NCBI RefSeq assembly: GCF_016765615.1
Contig: NZ_JAESWA010000019.1
Span: 178,107-242,106 of the forward strand
Direction: 5' to 3'
From: Clostridium paridis
Lineage (GTDB): Bacteria; Bacillota; Clostridia; Clostridiales; Clostridiaceae
Length of the DNA: 64,000 nucleotides
The notes beneath the pieces were generated by a model, which made no database searches, was not told where the DNA came from, and saw only the letters and a list, made by a program, of their open reading frames with translations. Position numbers and translations under genes: made by a program. This document shows positions 55,005 to 61,727 of this stretch, in pieces; the stretch's first letter is position 1, and each line of letters begins with the position of its first letter.

Positions 55005-55565
55005 ATGAATAAAAAACAATTAGCAATAACAGTTATGTTATTATTTTTGATGGGTTTGCTTTTTGTAGGACAGGGAATATTTGATGAGAAATTCAAGATG
55101 ATTGCTCTCATGAATAATAATATTTCAACTTTTAAAGAGTATTCTTCAAAGGATGAAGAAGTTAAATTTTTACTACCACAAGAGTGGAGTACTACTACTC
55201 AAAGCTTCCCTGGGAATTATATCTTATATAATAATAACTTCTCTGATAGTAAATTGGGAATATACGGATATATTCAATTGATTAACTATACTGAAGATGA
55301 AGAAAAGTTAATTGAATTTGATAAGAAATACATAAAGGATGAAATAAAAGATTACGAGAAGGAGCAATTAAAAGATAAGAAATATCATGGAAGTAAGGTT
55401 TCCTTCCAAACCATAGATAATAAATCTAATAAATATATAAATAGGATTTATTATATAAGACTAGATGAAGAGAAAATAGCTAAAATAGCCTTTAAGGTTA
55501 ATTCAAATGACTATAAAGAAAGTTATGAAAATATTTTTACTTCAATAGTGGATTCTGTTAAATAA
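55005..55565 (+). CDS. membrane-anchored or secreted protein of unknown function
   Basis: 186 residues from ATG 55005; the in-frame GTG 54993 is part of the RBS (GTGGGGGA). One N-terminal hydrophobic segment (about 6-28) without a lipobox, then an outside domain with FLLPQEWSTTTQSFPGNYIL and IYGYIQLINYTEDEE, which reads like a PsbP/Mog1-type alpha/beta sandwich. Family not certain. A terminator-like hairpin lies 40 bp behind, before lgt. Confidence 0.6.
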   Translation: MNKKQLAITVMLLFLMGLLFVGQGIFDEKFKMIALMNNNISTFKEYSSKDEEVKFLLPQEWSTTTQSFPGNYILYNNNFSDSKLGIYGYIQLINYTEDEEKLIEFDKKYIKDEIKDYEKEQLKDKKYHGSKVSFQTIDNKSNKYINRIYYIRLDEEKIAKIAFKVNSNDYKESYENIFTSIVDSVK

Positions 55566-55606
55566 ATTTGATAAAGAAGAGATTAAGTATTATAATTTAT
55601 TATATT

Positions 55607-55632
55607 AAGGAGAAGCTATGCTTCTCCTTATT
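55607..55632 (+). terminator. hairpin between the secreted-protein gene and lgt
   Basis: AAGGAGAAGC (55607-55616) with GCTTCTCCTT (55620-55629), a tight three-base loop, short T-tract. Confidence 0.6.
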
Positions 55633-55657
55633 TAGAAGGAATCTTTTAGGAGGAAAG

Positions 55658-56434
55658 ATGAAATTTATATTGTTTGAAATATTTGGGGTTAAAGTTTACG
55701 GATATGGATTTATGATTGCATTAGGGATAATAATTGCAATTTTACTAATAGATAAAAGGGGAAAAAAGAGAGGATACAATGTAGATCATATATTTAATAT
55801 GACTTTAATAGCTGTTTTAAGTGGTGTAATAGGCGGAAAAGTACTTTACTACATAACTGAGTGGGAAAATATAATAAATGAACCTAAGCTTCTTATAGAC
55901 AATATTGGAGCAGGATTCGTTATATATGGGGCTATTATTGGGGGAGCGATAGGAGTTGTTTTATATTCAAGGAAAAAAGGGTGGAACTTATTAGATATCT
56001 TCGATCTTATAATACCTACAGTAGCACTTGCTCAAGGCTTTGGTCGTATTGGTTGTTTTTTAGCTGGATGTTGTTATGGCAAGAAGACAGATCTTCCTAT
56101 TGGAATAGTATTTCCGTCGGATTCATTAGCACCTTTTGGAGTTAGAATTATACCGACTCAATTGTTTTCAGCTGCGTTTGATATCATCCTATCATTTATA
56201 TTATTTAGATATGATTTAAGAAACAAAAAAAATGGGAGAGTTTTTGCTCTTTATTTAATTATATATAGTATTGGAAGATTTATCATTGAGTTTTTTAGGG
56301 ATGACCCTAGAGGAGTAGTATCAGTTCTATCAACATCACAATTTATTTCTATTTTTACATTGATAGCTGGTATTTTGTTGTTTAACATAAGTAAAATATT
56401 GAAAAGGGAGAAGGAAGATGTTAAAAAAAATTAG
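55658..56434 (+). CDS. lgt: prolipoprotein diacylglyceryl transferase (Lgt)
   Basis: Transfers diacylglycerol to the lipobox cysteine of prolipoproteins in the membrane. 258 residues from ATG 55658 with TAGGAGGAAAG; the frame open to 55568 is not used. Seven hydrophobic segments. The Lgt signature region reads AQGFGRIGCFLAGCCYGKK, with Arg/Gly positions kept but N-x-x-N of the E. coli motif (GRIGNFINGE) replaced by CFLAGCCYG, a form also seen in other low-GC homologues. The next gene, a lipoprotein, overlaps its end by 17 bp. Confidence 0.88.
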   Translation: MKFILFEIFGVKVYGYGFMIALGIIIAILLIDKRGKKRGYNVDHIFNMTLIAVLSGVIGGKVLYYITEWENIINEPKLLIDNIGAGFVIYGAIIGGAIGVVLYSRKKGWNLLDIFDLIIPTVALAQGFGRIGCFLAGCCYGKKTDLPIGIVFPSDSLAPFGVRIIPTQLFSAAFDIILSFILFRYDLRNKKNGRVFALYLIIYSIGRFIIEFFRDDPRGVVSVLSTSQFISIFTLIAGILLFNISKILKREKEDVKKN

Positions 56435-57245
56435 CAAAGCTTTAATACCCATATTAGTATTCTCTAATTTGCTAGTGGGATGTTCATTTATAGATAATGC
56501 CAAAACAAAAATGGGACTTAAAAACAATGATTTTGAATATATAAAAAATGAAAATGTAGATCAAATAATCATACAAAGTACAAGGGATACAGGCTTTAGA
56601 TTTGTAGTTACTGATAAAAGGACAATTCAAGATATGTATTCACTTCTTTCTTCTTCAAAAGAAGCTAAAGAAAAAACTGATTTAGAACCCGATTATATAT
56701 TTGAGATGCACATGGGGGATGAAGTTAAAAAATTCAATTATGTAGTAGGGGTTAATTCTAAGGACAAGGGAAATTTTTATGATGATAAAAAAATATACTC
56801 TGTATCAAGCAGATTAGACAATGATATAATACAAAACTTGTCATTTGTTAGAAAACCAAGAGAGTTTGCAAGCATATATTTCGGAAGTATCCTAAAGGTT
56901 TTAAATGAGAAAAAAGATTATTTAAATGAAGGAAATAAAAAAGTGGGTATAGATATGCTTTCCGATGTAGAGTGTACAAAATACATGCTCTCGACTGATA
57001 TAGAAGATTTTAAGAAAAATGCTTCAAAAATTGTTAACAATATAGGAGTTATTAAAGGTGATAAGGATAAGTATGATATTATTATTACTGTAAGTAATCA
57101 AGGATACACATCTAAAACCTTTAAAACTAGTATTAGCATTGAAAATAAAATTGATCATAGTTATATGCCTTACTATGTAACAGGAAACTATGATCTTAAT
57201 AGCTGGGAAATCTCATTAGTTACTAAGAAACCTAGTGATTGGTAA
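56418..57245 (+). CDS. lipoprotein of unknown function, coupled to lgt
   Basis: 275 residues, ATG inside the end of lgt behind GGGAGAAGGAAG. Signal peptide with lipobox LVGC (Cys22). Contains a beta-rich domain (IIIQSTRDTGFRFVVTDKRTIQDMYSLL) similar in style to YhfM-type lipoprotein domains, then an alpha/beta segment. Function unknown. Overlap with lgt means that the modifying enzyme and a substrate are made from one message. Confidence 0.75.
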   Translation: MLKKISKALIPILVFSNLLVGCSFIDNAKTKMGLKNNDFEYIKNENVDQIIIQSTRDTGFRFVVTDKRTIQDMYSLLSSSKEAKEKTDLEPDYIFEMHMGDEVKKFNYVVGVNSKDKGNFYDDKKIYSVSSRLDNDIIQNLSFVRKPREFASIYFGSILKVLNEKKDYLNEGNKKVGIDMLSDVECTKYMLSTDIEDFKKNASKIVNNIGVIKGDKDKYDIIITVSNQGYTSKTFKTSISIENKIDHSYMPYYVTGNYDLNSWEISLVTKKPSDW

Positions 57246-57293
57246 GAGATCTTTTAAAGCAAAATTAATATTTTAATTCGAGGAGGAATTATT

Positions 57294-58142
57294 ATGTCAA
57301 GTTGTTCAACCTGTGCAAGCAAAGATACTTGTTCTACTAAAGAACAAGGTTGTGGAACACAAAATGTAAGTTTAAAAGTTATGCCTAAATATGGAGAGGT
57401 TAAAAATATTATTGGAGTAATAAGCGGAAAAGGTGGAGTTGGTAAATCTACTGTTACAGGATTAATAGCAACTCAATTAGCTAAAAAGGGGTATAAAGTA
57501 GGTGTGTTAGATGGAGATATAACTGGTCCATCAATGCCTAGATTTTTTGGTATTAATAATAAAAGAGCAGAAATGCTACCTATAGATGAAAATAATTTTA
57601 AATTCAAACCAGTGGAAAGTAACTTAGGAGTAAAAGTAATGTCTATGAATTTACTTACGCCTGTAGAAGATCAGCCTGTTATTTGGAGAGGCCCAGTTAT
57701 AACTGGAGTTTTGAATCAAATGTATACAGATACTGATTGGGGTGAATTAGATTATTTATTAATAGACATGCCACCTGGAACAGGAGATATAGCTCTTACT
57801 GTAATGCAAAGTTTCCCATTAAAAGAAATGATAATCGTATCAACACCTCAAGATATGGTATCTATGATTGTTAAAAAAGTTGTTATAATGGCTGAAAAGA
57901 TGGATGTTAAGGTAAGAGGTGTAGTAGAAAATATGTCCTATATAACTTGTGATAGTTGTGATCATAAGATAAGAGTGTTTAGTAAAAAGTCAGCAGAAGA
58001 ACATGCTGAGTATCTAGGACTACCTTTATTAGCAGAATTGCCTATAAATCTTGATTTAACAGAAGCATTAGAAGAGGGAAAAGCAGAAGAGTATGCTAAA
58101 GAAGATCCTCTTTATTCATTAGTTTTTGAAGGACTATATTAA
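57294..58142 (+). CDS. Mrp/NBP35-family Fe-S cluster carrier ATPase
   Basis: 282 residues, ATG after GAGGAGG. N-terminal Cys-rich tail (CSTCASKDTCSTKEQGC), deviant Walker A SGKGGVGKST (44-53), GDITGPSMPRFFG, IDMPPGTGD (Walker B) and a CDSC metal pair near residue 221. These P-loop NTPases hold and transfer [4Fe-4S] clusters as dimers. A ferredoxin gene follows 140 bp later. Confidence 0.93.
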   Translation: MSSCSTCASKDTCSTKEQGCGTQNVSLKVMPKYGEVKNIIGVISGKGGVGKSTVTGLIATQLAKKGYKVGVLDGDITGPSMPRFFGINNKRAEMLPIDENNFKFKPVESNLGVKVMSMNLLTPVEDQPVIWRGPVITGVLNQMYTDTDWGELDYLLIDMPPGTGDIALTVMQSFPLKEMIIVSTPQDMVSMIVKKVVIMAEKMDVKVRGVVENMSYITCDSCDHKIRVFSKKSAEEHAEYLGLPLLAELPINLDLTEALEEGKAEEYAKEDPLYSLVFEGLY

Positions 58143-58161
58143 TAATTAAGTTTTAGATAAT

Positions 58162-58189
58162 AACTTGGCTTGTGCCAAGTTATTTTTTT
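58162..58189 (+). terminator. terminator of the Mrp gene
   Basis: AACTTGGC (58162-58169) with GCCAAGTT (58174-58181) and a run of T (58183-58189). Confidence 0.85.
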
Positions 58190-58230
58190 GCTCTTTAGGA
58201 ATTTATATTATTTTAAAGTTTTGAATAAAA
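58183..58230 (+). repeat. family A fragment (left end), upstream of ferredoxin
   Basis: TTTTTTTGCTCTTTAGGAATTT continues with TATTATTTTAAAG and TTTTGAATAAAA, matching the first 40 bp of copies 2 and 3. It begins on the T-tract of the Mrp terminator, just like the complete copies. The right module is absent. Confidence 0.7.
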
Positions 58231-58285
58231 AAATCTTTTTAGTGAAATAATATGTTTGTTATTAAATTCATTAGGAGGGAAAACT

Positions 58286-58474
58286 ATGAAAGCAGATGTG
58301 GATAAGGATACTTGTATTGGATGTGGATTATGCCCATCAATAGCACCTGATGTTTTTGACATGCAGGATGATGGAAAGGCAGGCGTAATAGCAGATCCAG
58401 TTCCAAATGATAGCGAGGATAGTGCAAAGGAAGCAGAAGAAAATTGTCCAGTTAATGCTATAAATGTAGAGTAA
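58286..58474 (+). CDS. single-cluster [4Fe-4S] ferredoxin
   Basis: 62 residues from ATG 58286 after AGGAGGG; a longer frame from 58256 is not supported. Cluster ligands Cys10, Cys13, Cys16 and Cys54 (CIGCGLC ... NCPVNAI). The second cluster motif of 2[4Fe-4S] clostridial ferredoxins is missing, as in Thermotoga/Bacillus-type monocluster ferredoxins. Strongly acidic. An electron carrier for anaerobic redox enzymes. Confidence 0.92.
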   Translation: MKADVDKDTCIGCGLCPSIAPDVFDMQDDGKAGVIADPVPNDSEDSAKEAEENCPVNAINVE

Positions 58475-58477
58475 TAT

Positions 58478-58505
58478 AAAAAGTAGCCTTTAAAGGCTAC
58501 TTTTT
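58478..58505. terminator. bidirectional terminator
   Basis: AAAAAGTAGCC-TTTA... a perfect 28-bp palindrome between convergent genes. Confidence 0.9.
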
Positions 58506-58508
58506 ATA

Positions 58509-58718
58509 TTAAAAGAAATCAACAAGTTTTTCATTGCTTATTTTGTCATTCATAAAGTTTTGTCCGTTTAGTGCACTTTCATTAGAAAAATCTAAATTGA
58601 CTTCACTTCCAACCGTATAACCTGCTGGAATATGAGATCTTTGAACATCTAAGGTAGTACCATTTTCAAGTAATACAGATGCACTTGTTGGATTCATTTC
58701 AAGAATTTTTCCCTTCAC
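58509..58718 (-). CDS. small beta-rich protein of unknown function
   Basis: 69 residues, GTG start after AGGAGG. The first 45 residues (GKILEMNPTSASVLLENGTTLDV, AGYTVGSEVNLDF) look like a small SH3/OB-type barrel; the rest is polar. No signal peptide, no family recognised. Single gene. Confidence 0.65.
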   Translation of the reverse strand: MKGKILEMNPTSASVLLENGTTLDVQRSHIPAGYTVGSEVNLDFSNESALNGQNFMNDKISNEKLVDFF

Positions 58719-58789
58719 TTAAAAAACCTCCTATATAAAATAATATTATTATTATTTCAATAGAAGGTAATTGTTATTCGTTTATAAAG

Positions 58790-59242
58790 CTAATAAAGAT
58801 GAGAATATATCGTATTAAAGACCTTTAGAGCTTCCTGTATCTTTGGCTTTAATAGATCCTTTCTTTTTTCGAATTCTTCTAAACCAAGTGGCGTAAGAGA
58901 ATATATCTTTTGGAATTTCTTCTTAGGGTCATCCCATTCACCGATGATTAATCCTTCTTTTTCAAACTTTTTTAAAATGGGATATATTCCACCAGTGGAA
59001 GGAACCCAAAGACCATTTGTTTTTTCACCGATTTTATGAGAAATATCATTACCATTAGAAGCACCTTCGCTTAATATATACAGTACGTATATTGGTAACA
59101 ATCCTTTTGTAAATACTTGGCCAACAGCCTCTTTTTCTTTATTAATCTTTTTTAAATCTGCAAGTTTCTTTTTATATTCTTCATAGAGTCTTTTTTCTTC
59201 TGCTCTAATATTCTCTTCCGTATTAAAGCTTGAATTATTCAT
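58790..59242 (-). CDS. PadR-family transcriptional regulator
   Basis: 150 residues. An unusual 45-residue charged helical extension precedes the winged helix (GLLPIYVLYILSEGASNGNDISHKIGE, STGGIYPILKKFEKEGLI, KKFQKIYSLTPLG). Located four bases behind degV, in one operon. Two palindromes in the degV promoter are its probable targets. Confidence 0.88.
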   Translation of the reverse strand: MNNSSFNTEENIRAEEKRLYEEYKKKLADLKKINKEKEAVGQVFTKGLLPIYVLYILSEGASNGNDISHKIGEKTNGLWVPSTGGIYPILKKFEKEGLIIGEWDDPKKKFQKIYSLTPLGLEEFEKRKDLLKPKIQEALKVFNTIYSHLY

Positions 59243-59246
59243 ACTA

Positions 59247-60089
59247 CTATTCCTTTTCTAAAGTTATTCCTACAAGTCCAGGACCAGTGTGAACTCCAAG
59301 AGCAGGCCCGATAGCTGAAAATCCTAGACTAGTTATATTAGGTAGGTCTTTGATTTCATCATAGAATTTCTTGGCTTCTTCTGAAGCACCTCCATGAAGA
59401 ACTGCAACTTTACATTTTCCATTGCTTAGCCATTCATCTAAAATTTCTCTTATTACTTTCAAAGACTGTTTTCTTCCACGAACTTTTGAGTGAACAGAGA
59501 AGTTTCCATCAGGAGCAACAGTTATAACAGGTTTTATGTTTAAAAGTTGACCAATTACTCCAGCAACTCTACCTATTCTACCACCTTTTCTAAGATATTC
59601 TAAAGTATCTAGTGTAAAGAAGATACCAGTCCTGTCTTTGCAACCTGGGAGGGCTTTAACAATGTTATCAAAGCTTTCACCCGCCTCGATCATTCTAGCC
59701 GCATCTAAAACTATATATCCTTGCTCTCTTGAAAGAGTTTTTGTATCGAATATATGGAATTTAAGATTAGGATGATCCTCTGCAATTAGTTTAACACTAT
59801 TATATGTTCCTGAAAACCCTAAAGAGATTGTAATTATTATAACATGCGTATAACCTTCTCTCTCTAGAGAGGTTAGAATCTCATCAGTGGTTTCTATACT
59901 TGGAAGAGAAGTAGTAGGAACCTCTTTTTCAATATTTGCGTATAAATACTCAGGTGAAATATCTATTCTATCTCTAAACTCTCTATCCTTATATATGATT
60001 CTAAAAGGAAGAAGTTTTATATTGTGCTTATTTATTTCGTCCATTTCTAAATCACAAGAACTATCTGTGATTAAAGCGATTTTTTCCAT
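59247..60089 (-). CDS. DegV-family fatty-acid-binding protein
   Basis: 280 residues, ATG behind GGAGG. The DegV/FakB fold: N-terminal ITDSSCDLE, EVPTTSLPS, ISLGFSGTYNS, and a C-terminal LGVHTGPGLVGI. Such proteins present a bound fatty acid to FakA kinase for phospholipid synthesis in Gram-positives. No fakA is in view. Operon partner is a PadR regulator, an arrangement that suggests a lipid- or envelope-responsive switch. Confidence 0.92.
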   Translation of the reverse strand: MEKIALITDSSCDLEMDEINKHNIKLLPFRIIYKDREFRDRIDISPEYLYANIEKEVPTTSLPSIETTDEILTSLEREGYTHVIIITISLGFSGTYNSVKLIAEDHPNLKFHIFDTKTLSREQGYIVLDAARMIEAGESFDNIVKALPGCKDRTGIFFTLDTLEYLRKGGRIGRVAGVIGQLLNIKPVITVAPDGNFSVHSKVRGRKQSLKVIREILDEWLSNGKCKVAVLHGGASEEAKKFYDEIKDLPNITSLGFSAIGPALGVHTGPGLVGITLEKE

Positions 60090-60118
60090 AATAAACCTCC
60101 AAAATAACTTGTAAGCTA

Positions 60119-60179
60119 ATTATAGCATAATAGATAACATTATCAATAGTGATAAGGATTAAATGTATCAGTATTGATA
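60119..60179 (-). promoter_or_regulatory. degV-padR promoter with two palindromic operators
   Basis: On the minus strand: -35 TTGATA (60146-60141), 16-bp spacer, -10 TATAAT (60124-60119). TTATCA-N4-TGATAA (60140-60155) covers the -35, and TATCA-N4-TGATA (60166-60179) lies 25 bp upstream. Both have the same dyad, as for cooperative repressor binding. Confidence 0.65.
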
Positions 60180-60274
60180 AGATTTTTGAAAAAAATATAC
60201 TAAATATACGTTAGAAGGAAATCCTCTCAATTATAGTTTAGGGGAGAGGACTTCATACTTCCTATGATATTTCA

Positions 60275-61270
60275 TTAATTGATGCTGACATCATTTGCAA
60301 CTATATGCCAAATTGTATTGCCGGGAGATAAAGGAATCTCATTGTTTTTATTATCATAAAGCACAGTTCTATTATTTTCTTGTTTCCAATAACCATTTAA
60401 TATTTTGCCATTTGATAATACAAAGGCATTTCCAGTACCAGTTAGTCGTATGTTTAGATGAATATTATCCTTTGACAAAGTTATTTCAGTCTTTTGAATA
60501 ACTATGTTTTTAAACTTAAGGATACTATTAGTATTCATATCTAAAGCTGGTTTCCCATCCATATACTTCTCATAAAAACCATCCTTATAATTATAACTTG
60601 TAGAATAGCTTTTATTCAGCACCAGATTAAGAGCATTAAGATCTTGAAGAGAAGAATCACTCCAATAATTTTTATTAAAAGCCATGAACTTATTAGGAGT
60701 GTAAGTTAGGTTTTTACTTTTAATGTACTTTTCTATATTTTCTCCAGAAGTATATAAATTATGAGGTGCTTTTCTTTCATTATCTCTCCAAAAAAAATTT
60801 CTATTATACATTTCATTAATGCTCATATAAGATTTATCCTCTGATATAAGAGAGAGAGCTTCTTCACTTCCTCCACAATGAGCAAAAGGTAGATTTAGTG
60901 ATTTTGCAATTGAAATAAAATATGCACGAGCACTTCTTACAGGGCCAATTTTTGCAGGTAAATTTTTTTGAAAAAGGGCTATAAACCTTGGTATTCCGCC
61001 TTCTGCCATAGTTTCATAGACAATGTCAGCAGAATTTAATCCACTTTGAGGCCTTGAGGCGGTAGAATTTTCTACGATAACCATAAAGGGGAAATTATTT
61101 AGTGCTTCTTTGGAAGTATCTTCTCCAGTATAAGAACTTACTTGTGTAACTTCAGATTTACTTACAGGAGAAGAATCTGTATTTTCATCTAATTGGGTGT
61201 TTGGGGGTTTTGAACATCCTACGAGTAAGAATAACGAACATAATATTAGGGAAAAAATTTTTTTTATCAT
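60275..61270 (-). CDS. DUF3048 (YerB-like) lipoprotein
   Basis: 331 residues, signal peptide with lipobox LVGC (Cys19), a Ser/Thr-rich linker, then the DUF3048 domain (FMVIVENSTASRPQSGLNSADIVYETMAEGGIPRF, PVRSARAYF) and a C-terminal DUF3048_C part (SNGKILNGYWKQENNRTVLYD). YerB-type proteins are surface lipoproteins of unknown role. Weak hairpin (60222-60250) after the stop may terminate it. Confidence 0.9.
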   Translation of the reverse strand: MIKKIFSLILCSLFLLVGCSKPPNTQLDENTDSSPVSKSEVTQVSSYTGEDTSKEALNNFPFMVIVENSTASRPQSGLNSADIVYETMAEGGIPRFIALFQKNLPAKIGPVRSARAYFISIAKSLNLPFAHCGGSEEALSLISEDKSYMSINEMYNRNFFWRDNERKAPHNLYTSGENIEKYIKSKNLTYTPNKFMAFNKNYWSDSSLQDLNALNLVLNKSYSTSYNYKDGFYEKYMDGKPALDMNTNSILKFKNIVIQKTEITLSKDNIHLNIRLTGTGNAFVLSNGKILNGYWKQENNRTVLYDNKNNEIPLSPGNTIWHIVANDVSIN

Positions 61271-61363
61271 AAATATCTCCTTATAGCAGTATCTACATAA
61301 ATTATATTAAGAATAGTAACGGATAAATTACTGATTTTTATTAAGTTTTTGGGGGATTAAGGC

Positions 61364-61563
61364 TTTTTTACTCTTTGGGAATTTGTAATATTTTGAAGTT
61401 ATGGATAAAATTACAAGTTTAAATTATAATTCAAGAATTTACTATACTCCCATAAAGAGTAAAAAAATAGAATTAGTCGCCTGCCAAATTTTCCGCGCAT
61501 GCGCTTGGAAAGGCAGATGCGAGAAAAAAATCGACGGCTCATAATCGCCTTGACGATTTTTTT
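61364..61563 (+). repeat. dispersed element, family A copy 3 (upstream of nrdD)
   Basis: Left module 61364-61466 bounded by TTTTTTACTCTTT / AAAGAGTAAAAAA. Right module with the same CGC-CTGCC...GGCAG-at-GCG hairpin, but its loop is GCGCATGCGC instead of TCACATACGT, and the final terminator-like hairpin is at 61524-61563. About 150 bp before the nrdD start. Confidence 0.85.
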
Positions 61564-61727
61564 ATAAAAGTCAAAGCTCAAAAACCTTTAAAAAAACTTA
61601 AAAATAGGAGTAAAAAGGATATATTAAATGCTATAACCTTTAAAGGAGAAATTTGAAGATTGATAATAAAAATTTCCTAATATATAATAATCAAAGTACA
61701 ATATATGGTGTTATGGAGGTATGCGAC

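Noticed and set aside
61364..61563. Family A as an insertion sequence
   Set aside because: No transposase frame is inside or near any copy. At most it is a non-autonomous element.
61653..61727. TTG 61653 as the nrdD start
   Set aside because: It has a fair RBS, but the 25 extra residues are not typical of NrdD, and ATG 61728 has GGAGGT and the expected N-terminus. Kept as an alternative only.
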